From: Fibrobacterota bacterium | GTDB lineage: Bacteria > Fibrobacterota > Fibrobacteria > UBA5070 | Reading direction: 5' to 3' | Assembly: GCA_016715065.1 (NCBI GenBank) | Contig: JADKBN010000006.1 | Span: forward strand, 62,001 to 126,000 | DNA: 64,000 nt | Part shown: in pieces, positions 1 through 9,031 of the stretch | Position numbering within the stretch: the stretch's first letter is position 1 | Layout of the letters: each line of letters starts with the position of its first letter | The notes under the pieces: generated by a model | What the model was told of the DNA's origin: nothing | Database searches by the model: none | The model's input: the letters and a program-made list of their open reading frames with translations, nothing else | Translations under genes and position numbers: made by a program

Positions 1-443
1 GAGAGGTTGATTCCCACGCCCCTGACGCTGGTGGCCGGCAGATCGGTGTTGAACTCGTAGGCTCCCTCCTGCCACTGGAACAGGTCGCAAACGAGGTCCT
101 CGGCGACGATGCCGATCCATTCCGCGCGCTCCTCCGCGTTGATGAACTTTTTAGCGACGAGGGTTTCCAGGATGCTCCGATCCATGGACCTGGATACAGA
201 CTCCACGCCGGAGAGCTCCTCCGAATTCATCCGTCCGCAGGAAAGCAACCAATCGCGAATCACCGTCTCCACGTTCCGGCCGTCGACATCGATGTGGGAA
301 ACGTTACCACGCGAAATGCCCACTTCCGCCCTTTGATGATGGAAGGTCAGCGTCAGGCGCCCGCTTTTTCGCTGTTGCAGGATGAACTGGAGCACATCGG
401 GCAGCGAGAAGTCGCGCAACTGCCCGTTCAAGGCCTGTGCCAT
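1..443 (-). CDS. DUF4388 domain protein (3' end outside the window)
   Basis: The reading frame starts at an ATG at 443 behind a strong AAGGAGG and stays open to the window edge, giving 147 residues of a longer protein. It begins MAQALNGQLRDFSLPDVLQF and continues with ILQQRKSGRLTL, the usual start of the DUF4388 (PatA-type N-terminal) domain. That domain is found in regulatory and gliding or cell-polarity proteins of myxobacteria and relatives; its biochemical role is not established. It follows the TPR membrane protein with a one-base gap, so the two are probably translated from one mRNA with the sigma-54 regulator upstream. The C-terminal half is unseen, so any output domain is unknown. Confidence 0.8.
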   Translation of the reverse strand, partial: MAQALNGQLRDFSLPDVLQFILQQRKSGRLTLTFHHQRAEVGISRGNVSHIDVDGRNVETVIRDWLLSCGRMNSEELSGVESVSRSMDRSILETLVAKKFINAEERAEWIGIVAEDLVCDLFQWQEGAYEFNTDLPATSVRGVGINL

Positions 444-444
444 C

Positions 445-2574
445 TCAAGCCTCCTTCAAAGCGTGAGAGGCGTCGCCACCCAACCCGCGGATGAGTTGAT
501 ATCCACCCAAGGCGTAGAGGAGCACCAGGATTCCAGCCGCGACGCCTTGCCCGATGAGGGTATCGGAAGTGGGATACAAGGTCAGGACGTTGGAAAGGTT
601 CAGGCTGTAGGCCAGACAGGTGCCCAACAAAAATACTTGGAGGAAGGCACCGAAGGATGGCGCAGCCATGAGTCGACCGGTTCCCGGGAGCGCAAGATCC
701 ATGGTAAGGCGTAGAATGCGTCGCCGACCGTTTGATTCGCGGTCGATGCGGTCCAGAAGTTGGTTGCGAAGGTCCACTTCCTCGATCCCGGAAAGCCGCC
801 GGAAACAGTTGGAGCAGTGGATGCCCTTGCGGCAATGTCTGCACATGATGCGCCCGCAAGTGCGGCATTCGAAGAGGACCTTGCGTTTTTCCTGGCGGGA
901 ACCCCACCAGATCAGGAACAACAATAGGGCGCCGACTGCGGGCAAGAGCATGGAGGGCGGAACGTCGAGCATGCCGGTCTGGAGATCCCAGCGGTCCACT
1001 GTCCATCGTTGGGATTTGTAATCGTCCATGACCCGTGTCCAAGTGAACTCGGCAGTTGGTTCGGGGTCGATCACGGTTCGATTTGGCGGCAGGGTGCGGA
1101 AAGATCTGGTGTTTTGGTCGGCAACCACATCGATGTGGTACCTAGCGGTGGATGTCGCCTTGCCAATCAGCGACCCCATCGAGTCGGTTCGCCCCTTGCG
1201 GGCGATGGCTTGGCCAAGATTGTAGATCAAGGGACCGTTGTTCCACGATTGCCCGAGCAACGAGTGGTAGATCTGGGCGGCGCTGTCGTAGCGCTCCACA
1301 AGGAAAAACGCGTTGGCGAGATTCTGCACGATTCGCGGGTCGCCCGGATCCAGGACTTTGGCCTGGCGGGCGGACTGGATCGCGTCCTGGTACTGCCCTT
1401 TTTTGCGCTGGAGGATCGATTGAGCTGCCAGGAGGATGGGTTTTTCCGAGGAATTCGCCCGCGACAACGAATGGTCCAGGCGTTCGCCAAGTTCTTCGCT
1501 CCAGCCTTCTTCGATCGATCGCTGGAAGATGGATTCCGGACCGCTTTGATCGAACCTCGACGAAATGGTGGTTTCTAGTCCGGCAAGCCAGGGCTGCAGA
1601 CCAACGAAGATCAGGATGGCCGCGATCATGGTGCGTTCGTACGGTTTCGCGCGACGCCAAAGCACGAATGCGGTGAGAAAACACATCGCCAACAACCCGA
1701 CTCCGGCGACGAGGAGTGCTACTGGAATCAGAGCCAGAATGCCATACCTGAGATAGAGATTCGTGTCCCTCGGGAGGAGTTCCGCGTAACCGTGCACGAT
1801 GAATGGCCAATACCGAACGACCCAGGAAAGCAGGAGCAGAAGGCATGTGAGGGCCAAGGCGTACCTGATCAGGCGCAAGCTGTTGAACGCGATCACTTCC
1901 TGGTTGATCGAATATGTTGCGATCCGAAGCCCGGCACTTTCCAGATGGGAGTAACCCTGTCCCCACTGCTGGGCGCGGAGGGATTGGAAGAAAAGGGCGA
2001 TTTCCGGAACGGGCGACACCGGGTCCAGCTTCGCTGCCACCTCTCGGGCGACGCTGGCGCGTTCCACCTGACCATCTGCCTGGAGCTGGGACGCGTTGGT
2101 CAAGAGCCAGGACGACACTTCTGGCAAACGCGTCCAGCCCTGTTCGAGCATGGAGGCTTCCAGGCCCTGGGATTGGGAAAGGAAACTGGAGGGAGTCCCG
2201 TTTTGAAGTTGAAGCAGCACGAGCAACCACTGCAACCCGAGTTGGTTTCTCGCGTTTTGAACCGAGGCGAGGATGGAAGCCGATCCGGACCCGACCGCAG
2301 CCTTTTCGTTTGCGAGCCCCTGGGCAGCATTGGCCATGGCCAGCGAGGCTGAATCGGAAACGGGAACCTGGAACAGCTCCAACTGGAGATTGTCGGATTG
2401 ACTGGGCTTGCCTGCCAACACCGCGGCCAAATTGGGGGACTGGGTCCGGAAGCGTTCGAATTGTTCCTGGGCACGCGCCAACCCTGCCTGGAGGCTGGTC
2501 GGAGGCAGCGTCACCGCGTTGGAAATGCCCGCAAGGGTGACAATCAGACCGAGGACCGGTTGTAGCCTACGCAT
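445..2574 (-). CDS. TPR-containing multi-pass membrane protein with zinc-ribbon-like cysteines
   Basis: The protein has about 709 residues. The start used here (MRRLQPVLGL) gives a clean signal peptide and an 8-base overlap with the regulator upstream; an ATG at 2601 is also in frame. After a helical periplasmic-type region come several hydrophobic segments (roughly residues 235-320), a TPR-like stretch (about 360-470, with SARQAKVLDPGDPRIVQNLA), another membrane segment near 545, and a cysteine cluster of the form CRTCGRIMCRHC followed by HCSNC. Two or three hydrophobic helices close the protein. The cysteines look like a treble-clef or B-box zinc site just inside the membrane. I do not recognise a named family; the context (NtrC-type regulator, DUF4388) suggests a regulated envelope function. 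Confidence 0.7.
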   Translation of the reverse strand: MRRLQPVLGLIVTLAGISNAVTLPPTSLQAGLARAQEQFERFRTQSPNLAAVLAGKPSQSDNLQLELFQVPVSDSASLAMANAAQGLANEKAAVGSGSASILASVQNARNQLGLQWLLVLLQLQNGTPSSFLSQSQGLEASMLEQGWTRLPEVSSWLLTNASQLQADGQVERASVAREVAAKLDPVSPVPEIALFFQSLRAQQWGQGYSHLESAGLRIATYSINQEVIAFNSLRLIRYALALTCLLLLLSWVVRYWPFIVHGYAELLPRDTNLYLRYGILALIPVALLVAGVGLLAMCFLTAFVLWRRAKPYERTMIAAILIFVGLQPWLAGLETTISSRFDQSGPESIFQRSIEEGWSEELGERLDHSLSRANSSEKPILLAAQSILQRKKGQYQDAIQSARQAKVLDPGDPRIVQNLANAFFLVERYDSAAQIYHSLLGQSWNNGPLIYNLGQAIARKGRTDSMGSLIGKATSTARYHIDVVADQNTRSFRTLPPNRTVIDPEPTAEFTWTRVMDDYKSQRWTVDRWDLQTGMLDVPPSMLLPAVGALLLFLIWWGSRQEKRKVLFECRTCGRIMCRHCRKGIHCSNCFRRLSGIEEVDLRNQLLDRIDRESNGRRRILRLTMDLALPGTGRLMAAPSFGAFLQVFLLGTCLAYSLNLSNVLTLYPTSDTLIGQGVAAGILVLLYALGGYQLIRGLGGDASHALKEA

Positions 2575-3940
2575 GAGGTGCTCTGAGTTCATTGATTCCA
2601 TAGTTCTGGATCATCCGCTGGAGTCGATCTGTCTCGATTCCCAGGAGTGCCGCGGCCTGAGAAATCTGCCACTGTGTTTTTGCAAGTATCCAAAAAATAT
2701 AGGCCTTGTGCACTTCTTCTAGATTCGGAACGAAGTGTTGGCCGAAACCTGAGGGCGAAGATGTGTTCGGGGAGAGGCCCAAAACGATATCTGCTTCCTC
2801 CAGCGTGTCACCTGAACAAAGCACCATGGAACGCTCCAAGGTGTTTTCCAGTTCGCGTATGTTGCCAGGCCAGCGGTGGGTCGCAAGCTTTGTGGCCGCT
2901 GCCGCCGATAGCGTGGGCGGAGTGCGTCCCAAGCGTCGAGCGATCCGGTCCATGAGGGCCAAGGTAAGCAAGGGTAGATCTTCGAGGCGCTCGCGCAGGG
3001 ATGGCGTTTTGACCCGAATCACGTTGAGCCGGTAGAAAAGGTCCTCGCGGAACTGGCCTCGTCCCACCAGATCTTCGAGATTGGCATTGGTCGCCGCCAC
3101 GATCCGCACATCGATCGGAGTCGTTTGGACTCCGCCGACCGGTGTGACCTCGCGTTCCTGGAGCACACGAAGGAGCTTCACTTGGGTGGACAGAGGAATT
3201 TCACCGACCTCGTCAAGGAAGACTGTTCCCCCTTTGGCCGCGACGAACAAGCCCACGGAATCGTTTACTGCGCCAGTGAAGGACCCTTTGACGTGTCCGA
3301 AGAGTTCGCTTTCCAGGAGGCCCTCGCTGAGCGCGGCGCAATGGATCGGAAGCATGGGGCGTGCGGCGCGGCCGGAAAGACGATGGAGGTTGCGGGCGAC
3401 AACCTCCTTTCCGGTTCCCGATTCGCCGGTGATGAGCACGGTGCTTTCCGAAGGCGCGACCTTCGAGACCAGTGTCCGCAAGTCCTGGGCGACTGCCGAT
3501 CGTCCGGCGATTTCCTGGTCGAGCTTTTCGATCAGCTGGGTCTTTGCACCATCCGACGAGGAGTTTTCTGTTTTGGAAGGCTCGCGATCCAGCGCCTTGC
3601 GCAAGGATTGGATCAGGGTTTCGTTCTGGAAGGGCTTGAGGATGAAATCTGTCGCACCCAAGCGGAGCGCTTCGACAGCCTTTTCCACCGTGCCGTAGGC
3701 GGTCATCAAGACCACCGGGCAAGGCGCGCCCTTAAGCGCATTCACGATTTCCAGACCGCTTCGTGTTCCGATCATGAGGTCGGAAAGAACGATATCGTAG
3801 CGGTTGCGGGGCAGTTTTTCGAACGCCTGATCCACCGAAGTCGCCAGGTCCACCTGGAACCCTTCGCGTCTCAAAAGGATGGCGAGGTAGTCGCAAAGAC
3901 TTTTTTCGTCATCGACGACCAAGATCCGTCGCGTACTCAT
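2567..3940 (-). CDS. NtrC-family sigma-54-dependent response regulator
   Basis: The 457-residue protein has the full three-domain layout. A receiver domain (about 1-118) carries the acidic pair in VVDDE and the predicted phosphoacceptor Asp54 in LSDLM. The AAA+ domain has Walker A GESGTGKE (172-179) and the sigma-54 contact loop at 219-224. A Fis-type helix-turn-helix closes it (TQWQISQAAALLGIETDRL). The contact loop reads GSFTGA instead of GAFTGA; Ser in the second position is found in some active members, so activity is likely. No histidine kinase is visible in the window, so its partner is elsewhere or upstream signalling differs. It overlaps the TPR membrane gene and is separated from rpsT by a terminator. 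Confidence 0.93.
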   Translation of the reverse strand: MSTRRILVVDDEKSLCDYLAILLRREGFQVDLATSVDQAFEKLPRNRYDIVLSDLMIGTRSGLEIVNALKGAPCPVVLMTAYGTVEKAVEALRLGATDFILKPFQNETLIQSLRKALDREPSKTENSSSDGAKTQLIEKLDQEIAGRSAVAQDLRTLVSKVAPSESTVLITGESGTGKEVVARNLHRLSGRAARPMLPIHCAALSEGLLESELFGHVKGSFTGAVNDSVGLFVAAKGGTVFLDEVGEIPLSTQVKLLRVLQEREVTPVGGVQTTPIDVRIVAATNANLEDLVGRGQFREDLFYRLNVIRVKTPSLRERLEDLPLLTLALMDRIARRLGRTPPTLSAAAATKLATHRWPGNIRELENTLERSMVLCSGDTLEEADIVLGLSPNTSSPSGFGQHFVPNLEEVHKAYIFWILAKTQWQISQAAALLGIETDRLQRMIQNYGINELRAPHA

Positions 3941-4005
3941 TTCTGTATCTTAGCCCTTGGAAACCCGCCTGGAAAGGCCAATCGACCGAGGAGGCCAAGA
4001 AAGCA

Positions 4006-4034
4006 GAAAGCCCTCGCGGACCGCGAAGGCTTTC
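4006..4034 (-). terminator. Rho-independent terminator after rpsT
   Basis: An inverted repeat with 14-base arms (GAAAGCC..CGCGG against CCGCG..GGCTTTC, one mismatch) lies 33 bases beyond the rpsT stop. On the minus strand it is followed by a T-rich tract (CTTTCTGCTTTCTT). It separates rpsT from the response-regulator gene, which must then have its own promoter in the ~65 bases before its ATG or depend on read-through. Confidence 0.7.
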
Positions 4035-4066
4035 AAGAGTTCACAAGACCGCCAGAGGGGCGATCT

Positions 4067-4327
4067 TCAGGGAAGCTTGGCTGCGGCCAGCTGCGCCTTG
4101 CGCTTGTAGTTGGACGCAGTGTTGTCCTTGATGTTGCCCTGGCTCTTGCGAGCGGCTCTGTCGAGCAGCGAGAACAGGTTGGGCAGTTCCTTGAGAGCCT
4201 CGTCCTTGGACTCCGCTCCGCGAACCTTCTTCAAGGAGGTGCGGATCTCCGAACGGACGGCGCGGTTGACAAGGCGGGCCTTTTCGGACTGGCGGAGACG
4301 CTTTTCTGCGGACTTCTTGTTGGGCAC
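4067..4327 (-). CDS. rpsT: 30S ribosomal protein S20
   Basis: The 86-residue basic protein begins MPNKKSAEKRLRQSEKARL and has the conserved NIKDNTASNYKRKAQLA-type C-terminal helix of S20, which binds 16S rRNA during small-subunit assembly. Length matches the family (about 85-90). It stands alone, with its own terminator downstream and about 136 bases upstream before the Nfu-like gene, enough for a promoter. Confidence 0.97.
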   Translation of the reverse strand: MPNKKSAEKRLRQSEKARLVNRAVRSEIRTSLKKVRGAESKDEALKELPNLFSLLDRAARKSQGNIKDNTASNYKRKAQLAAAKLP

Positions 4328-4463
4328 TGTTGGAACCTCGATGGTTGTGAAAAACGGAAGTGGCGGAAATCTAAAGAAACGGGCCCCGGAATGTCAACTC
4401 AATGCTGCGCTTGCCGCCGATTTTCCGTCGATTGGGATGTGCGCTGACGCGCCAAGTCCGGTC

Positions 4464-5051
4464 TCAGACCAGCTCGACCAGTAGATCTGGGTGGACCCGG
4501 GAGCGAAGGACGTTCTCGATGAAGAACAATGTGCCGGAAGTGGAGCTGGGACACGATCCGCAGGCACCTTCATACTGGACGCGCACGGTCTTGTCGACGA
4601 TTTCCACCACCAGAAGGCCGCCACCGTCGGAGGCAAGACCCGGCCGTACGGATTCGTCGAACACGGTATTGATTTTTTCCAGTTTTTCGTCCAGGGACCG
4701 TTCGAAAAAACCTTCGTCAGCGGGTGCTCCGCCTTCGTAGGCCGGCGCGTAGGGAGAGACCGGACGCACGATTTCCGGGGTCTGGATTCCCTCAGTGGCC
4801 TCTTCCAGGACCTGGTTGATCCTGGGGATCAGAAGACCCCAATCGGCAAACGGGTCCTTGGTGACCGTCACCACGTTGGAAACGAAGAAAATGGAGACCA
4901 CCTCCTCGATTTCGAACAACCGTTTGGCGACCGGATCTTCGCAGAGCGTGCGATCGCGGAAGGAACGGGAGCCCGCCGAGACGATCTGGCCGTCGAGGAC
5001 GAACTTGATGGCATCTGGGTTCGGAGTCGGATCGTTGCGTTGGATCTTCAT
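4464..5051 (-). CDS. Nfu/NifU-type iron-sulfur scaffold protein
   Basis: The 195-residue protein has the two Nfu domains. The N-terminal Nfu domain starts MKIQRNDPTPNPDAIKFVLD. The C-terminal NifU-like domain carries the cluster-binding CxxC in GACGSCPSS, followed by the usual S/T-rich turn. Such proteins assemble [4Fe-4S] clusters and pass them to client enzymes in the cytoplasm; C-P lyase PhnJ in this window would be a plausible client. A small inverted repeat (GTACC..GGTAC, 5055-5069) lies immediately before the ATG and could affect initiation or bind a regulator. No other isc/suf gene is nearby. Confidence 0.93.
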   Translation of the reverse strand: MKIQRNDPTPNPDAIKFVLDGQIVSAGSRSFRDRTLCEDPVAKRLFEIEEVVSIFFVSNVVTVTKDPFADWGLLIPRINQVLEEATEGIQTPEIVRPVSPYAPAYEGGAPADEGFFERSLDEKLEKINTVFDESVRPGLASDGGGLLVVEIVDKTVRVQYEGACGSCPSSTSGTLFFIENVLRSRVHPDLLVELV

Positions 5052-5117
5052 ATCGTACCGAAAAGGTACTCATTTCATTTGCAGCGCCCACAGGGAGCAC
5101 GACCGCGGAAAAAACGC

Positions 5118-5981
5118 TTACTGTTTGGCGTTGGCAGAATCGGAAAGGCGCATCAGGTGGGCGTACCAGCGATCGTCCAGAGTCTTTCTGGGGCCGAATC
5201 TCCGCATCAGGCCTTCGTCCGTGCCGTCGGTAATGATCCATTTTTTCCAAGCCTGGGAGTCGGCCGCATGGAAAAAACTCGCCATGCTCCACCAGCTGAG
5301 ATAATGCTGGTTGAGGGAATTGGAAATGTCCACGGATTCCGGTTCCTTGAGGATGGTCGTGGGTAGGATGATTTTCTCCTCATTCAGATCGGTAGACATC
5401 ACGCCGGAAAGTTTGAACCGAGGCAGCCACCATGTGGGGTAGGTGTTCGGATCCACGGTTGCGAGCCGGATTTCGAGTCGATTCTGGGGGCCAGGAACCA
5501 TCCGGGAGACGCTGAACAAGCAGGCTAGACCTTCGTTGGCCCACCTGGGCAAAGTCAAGTGGGCGTCTTCCGCAACCAACTGGTGTGTGGCCTCGTGGAC
5601 AAGCCAATGCAGCGGACGCGATGCGGACGGGTCGTCGTATTGTACGCACTGCTTGCCGTTGTAGAAGGCTTCCGCCCATCCGATTCCGGGAAGGGCCTGG
5701 CGCATTTCCGTTCGGGATCCGTACAGCATCAACTGATGGCGGGATGTGTCGTGTTTCGTGTGCCCCCCCACCCAGGCCTGCCAACGCTGGTGGAGCGATT
5801 CCGTGGCCTGCAGGGCCATTTGCGCCCGAGGGGCCGGAGCACTGCTCCAGATCGTGTAGTGGGCGGAGTGGAGTTCCAACGCCTTGGCTGCATGGGCGCC
5901 CCCAGCCAGTGCCGAGAGCAGACTCAAAACGCAGTAGGAAACGGACCATCGCCACGAAAGGGGGAGTAGAACGGGGTGCAT
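5118..5981 (-). CDS. Secreted gluzincin-like zinc metallopeptidase (DUF1570-like)
   Basis: The 287-residue protein has an N-terminal signal peptide ending near AGGAHA. The central motif HEATHQLV fits the HExxH zinc site and is followed some 20 residues later by NEGLA, whose Glu would be the third zinc ligand of a gluzincin. This arrangement matches the DUF1570-type putative peptidases, usually periplasmic or surface-exposed; no substrate is known. The gene is divergent from the DUF2062 gene and precedes the Nfu gene by about 65 bases on the same strand, but no functional link is evident. Activity is inferred from motifs only. Confidence 0.75.
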   Translation of the reverse strand: MHPVLLPLSWRWSVSYCVLSLLSALAGGAHAAKALELHSAHYTIWSSAPAPRAQMALQATESLHQRWQAWVGGHTKHDTSRHQLMLYGSRTEMRQALPGIGWAEAFYNGKQCVQYDDPSASRPLHWLVHEATHQLVAEDAHLTLPRWANEGLACLFSVSRMVPGPQNRLEIRLATVDPNTYPTWWLPRFKLSGVMSTDLNEEKIILPTTILKEPESVDISNSLNQHYLSWWSMASFFHAADSQAWKKWIITDGTDEGLMRRFGPRKTLDDRWYAHLMRLSDSANAKQ

Positions 5982-6091
5982 GGAAGAAAATTATCCGCAG
6001 GCCTCGGATCTTGCTTGCCGTTTGGAGATGATGCAGGCAAGAGGCTTTCTGGATCGCGTAGTCGATTTCTCCGTTTTTTCGGTGTCCGGAT

Positions 6092-6709
6092 ATGGTTACA
6101 TTGTCCGGCTCAGTGCATATACCTTTTCAGATCCCGACGTGGCAGGGAATTCGCCGGATGTACCGGTACCACAAACTGAACGTGGTACACCGTTCGCGCG
6201 ATCCCCAAACGGCAGCGTTCAGCTTCGCTTTGGGGATCTTCCTCGGTTTGATGCCGATCTCCATTTTCGCCACCATGCTGGCTCTGTTCGTGCCGCGCCG
6301 CCTGGGCATGCGAACCATCCCTGCGGTCATCGGAACCTTCTTCAGCAATTGGATCACCGCTCCGTTCATCCTGGCCGCCGCCGGCATGATGGGGCAATTT
6401 CTGACCACTGGCCAGATCGCCGGATTCAAAGCGATGCTTCCTCCTTCCGACCTGGGTTGGAGGGAGAGCGCCACGTTCTTTTTCTACCAGGGATGGGCGT
6501 TCCTGCTGGGAATCACGGTGGTGTCGTTCATCGGTGGTCTGGTGGCGTACGTGGCCGTTTTCTGGGCCGTCAAAGGGGCGATCGGACTGCGCAAGGCCAA
6601 GCTCATGGAGCGCATGCGCACACACATCCATCTGCCGCACCTGCATCGCAAACACGCGGAGCCTTCCGATGGCTCGGTGCCCACCCAGAAAAAGTCTTCC
6701 ACGCACTGA
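6092..6709 (+). CDS. DUF2062 family inner-membrane protein
   Basis: The 205-residue protein matches the DUF2062 pattern. A short amphipathic lead is followed by SFALGIFLGLMPISIFATM, then GTFFSNWITAPFI, and a last hydrophobic pair around AFLLGITVVSFIGGLVAYVA. The C-terminus is basic and His-rich (HIHLPHLHRKH). The family is widespread in diderms and has no established function. An ATG at 6158 (MYRYHK) is an alternative start and fits the family N-terminus about as well. The gene is convergent with the last gene of the MCE operon, with only 17 bases between the stop codons. Confidence 0.8.
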   Translation: MVTLSGSVHIPFQIPTWQGIRRMYRYHKLNVVHRSRDPQTAAFSFALGIFLGLMPISIFATMLALFVPRRLGMRTIPAVIGTFFSNWITAPFILAAAGMMGQFLTTGQIAGFKAMLPPSDLGWRESATFFFYQGWAFLLGITVVSFIGGLVAYVAVFWAVKGAIGLRKAKLMERMRTHIHLPHLHRKHAEPSDGSVPTQKKSSTH

Positions 6710-6726
6710 CCCCCGGTTGCCCGTCG

Positions 6727-8412
6727 TCAGGCGCCGAAGGAGAATCTCAACAACACCTGGTGGTTGTAGGGATAGCGGTTGACCACATCCTTGTCCGGGC
6801 TGCGCTTGATCGTGTAGCGGTAGTCCGTGGAAAGATATCGGGTCAGATGGAGCGAGACTGTGGATGTCATGGTGAACTCCATTTCTTCGCGCGGCCACAA
6901 TCCCCAGAAGATCCCTGGCGTGACGGTCATGCTGGCGGAGCTTCCCAGTCGGGCGCGAAGATCGCCGGTCGCCTCCCAGCCAACACCCTGCTTGAACACG
7001 GTTTGCTCCACCACGACGCTGTTGTATCGGTCGGAAGTGGAATCGCTCGAGCGCAGCTCCAACTGCAAGACAGGGTTGTCCAGGGATTGCTGTTCCCAGG
7101 CGTCGAAGGGCAGAAATTGGCGAGCAGCGAAACCCGCCTGCATGGACAGTTCGAAGGCAGGGTGCTGGATGGCGTCGATGTTCACGCCCATGCCTTGGCG
7201 CAATTCCATGGGCGCGAAGGGGCCCGCGGCTTCCCAGCGGGACGTGCCCATTTCCTTGCGCACCAGATCCTCGGAATTGGAGCCGCGCAGGTACAGCCGC
7301 AAGGGCTCCCGGCCGGTGCTCAGATCGATGTCGGTGGGAAAGACGTGGCTGGCGGCCGTGATGCGGCCGTATGGCCCGACCCTGGGCGTGATCCGGCGCA
7401 CGGTGAAGATCTGCGCGGAGATTTCGTCTGGAGTCACGCGCCAATGGTCCTCGAGCCGGTCGCCTCCTCCGACAAACTGCAGACGTGCCGTCGTGAGCCA
7501 CGCGCCCGCTTCCTGGGTGGCGCGAAGCTGGGAATACCCAGTGAGATTGGTGGTTGTGCGGATGTCGGAAATCCGGGCGAGCTTCTCGCGGGTCCAGGCG
7601 AAACTTCCCCCGATGTCCATTCCGAACCGCCAGCCCTGGTGACTGGTCTTGAGCGGAACCGGAGGGAGCATTCCGCCCCCGACGATCTTGTCGCCGTCCA
7701 TGACCAGGGTGTATTCGATCCATTCGCCCGCCAACAGCCTCACGGTAACGAAATTTGTCAGGTCGTCTGCGCCCGAGGCCAGTCCTGTCACCTTGTAGAC
7801 GCCCGGCGGCAGGATCCAGGTCTGGAGATCGGCGAGGCGTTCGTCCGTCTGCCCGAACCCTTCGCCGAAAGCCTGGAAGCGGTCCTGGCGGACCATCGTG
7901 TATTCCCCGCGGATGTTCTGCCGCTCGGGCGAGATCGTGTAGATGGTCAGCCCGGACCAAGGAACGGGAGTCACGGCGGTCTGGCCGTCCACAACGCGTA
8001 CCGGGAGCACGAATCTTTGGTCTTCCGATCCCGATCCCACCAGGACCTCGTAAGGGCCGGGCGGCAGGCGGATGCGGCGGCCGGTCGGTGCGACCACCAC
8101 CACCCTGTGGCTGGCCGAATCACGGACCGTCACTTTGGGTTCCACCCGTCCGTGGGTCATGGAAGGAATGAAGATGGCTCCTTCCCCCATTCCCAGCAAG
8201 ACCTCGTCGGCGTCGAGCTGTTCGCGCACGGGCCGGGCTAGCCAGTTTCCGGTCGAATGCGCGCCGGAACGCTCGGGTGGAGGACGGTGGATCTCTGTGA
8301 CGGTGTCGCCCCAAGCCGGCCCCATTTCGCGGATGTCGATTCCCGGGATGTCCGGAGAGGGTGCGGCCCAAGCCGTGCTGGCGGCCAAAGCGAGGCAGGC
8401 GAGGCCTCTCAC
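6727..8412 (-). CDS. Predicted outer-membrane protein at the end of the MCE operon
   Basis: I chose the GTG at 8412 because it overlaps the upstream lipoprotein stop as GTGA and gives a signal peptide (VRGLACLALAASTAWA). An upstream ATG in the same frame would add an unlikely arginine-rich leader. The mature protein of about 545 residues begins with two PEGA-like beta modules (LPPGPYEVLVGSG and ILPPGVYKVTG). A long region of alternating hydrophobic residues rich in aromatic strand ends follows, finishing LLRFSFGA, which suggests a membrane beta-barrel. I know no named family for it. Its tight coupling to an MCE transporter suggests an outer-membrane partner for lipid transport (inference). 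Confidence 0.7.
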   Translation of the reverse strand: MRGLACLALAASTAWAAPSPDIPGIDIREMGPAWGDTVTEIHRPPPERSGAHSTGNWLARPVREQLDADEVLLGMGEGAIFIPSMTHGRVEPKVTVRDSASHRVVVVAPTGRRIRLPPGPYEVLVGSGSEDQRFVLPVRVVDGQTAVTPVPWSGLTIYTISPERQNIRGEYTMVRQDRFQAFGEGFGQTDERLADLQTWILPPGVYKVTGLASGADDLTNFVTVRLLAGEWIEYTLVMDGDKIVGGGMLPPVPLKTSHQGWRFGMDIGGSFAWTREKLARISDIRTTTNLTGYSQLRATQEAGAWLTTARLQFVGGGDRLEDHWRVTPDEISAQIFTVRRITPRVGPYGRITAASHVFPTDIDLSTGREPLRLYLRGSNSEDLVRKEMGTSRWEAAGPFAPMELRQGMGVNIDAIQHPAFELSMQAGFAARQFLPFDAWEQQSLDNPVLQLELRSSDSTSDRYNSVVVEQTVFKQGVGWEATGDLRARLGSSASMTVTPGIFWGLWPREEMEFTMTSTVSLHLTRYLSTDYRYTIKRSPDKDVVNRYPYNHQVLLRFSFGA

Positions 8413-9031
8413 GGAAGGGTTTCTCCGGCCATCACCGAATCGATGGCTCCGATGGTCCGGTCCATGCTGGCCTCGAGCAAAGTGGACAGTGCGCGGACCA
8501 CGAACACGGGCTCGGTCCCCTCCACTTCGCGACGCACGTCGAAGATCTGGCTCCACAAAAACCCCTGCCGTCGGAAAGCCGGACGAAGGAAAGTCGAAGA
8601 TCCAGGTGGGCGTACCGATGTGCCTGGGTGACGTATTCCTCCAGGGACACGACGCGACCGCGCAGCTCGTAGGAGGGCTGGTCCTCGTCGTACTGGTCCT
8701 GGATGGCGCGAAAGATCTTCGCTTCCGTCAGGTGCTTGCGGGACATGTCGCTGACCACCTGCTCGGGGCGGACGGCCCAACGGTGGCGCCAATGGTAGAG
8801 CATCTCGTGGGCCGAGGTGCGGTAGACCAGCTCCGGACGCAGGTATGCTTCGCCCATCGTGAAGTTCCGTACCAGGAGACTGGTTTGCCAAGGACCCTTC
8901 GCCAGGCGGACTTTGGATGCGGTGGGGACGTAGTCCAACACGTAGTATCTGTAGTCGCTGGGAGGACCGGAAAAGCAACCGGCCAGGGCGAGGCTGGTAA
9001 AAAACGCGGCGGCGAGCTTGCGGAACGTCAT
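8409..9031 (-). CDS. PqiC-like MCE auxiliary lipoprotein, frame change at about 8558-8564
   Basis: The start overlaps the MlaD-like stop as ATGA. The N-terminus is a lipoprotein signal (SLALAGCFSG), then a PqiC/ABC-auxiliary type fold (SDYRYYVLDYVP, SLLVRNFTMGEAY). This family holds MCE assemblies at the outer membrane. In the starting frame the family-like sequence ends after FVRLSDGR. It continues in the -1 frame as GFLWSQIFDVRREVEGTEP and ends VMAGETLP at 8409, giving 207 residues. Without the shift the product would be 199 residues with a nonsense tail. The switch lies on a G4T5 run that is also a canonical slippery heptamer. Either a base is missing here or the gene uses programmed frameshifting. 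Confidence 0.75.

Noticed and set aside
8413..8556. Upstream ATG for the MCE-operon outer-membrane gene
   Set aside because: It lies inside the lipoprotein gene in another frame and would hide the signal peptide behind 48 arginine-rich residues.
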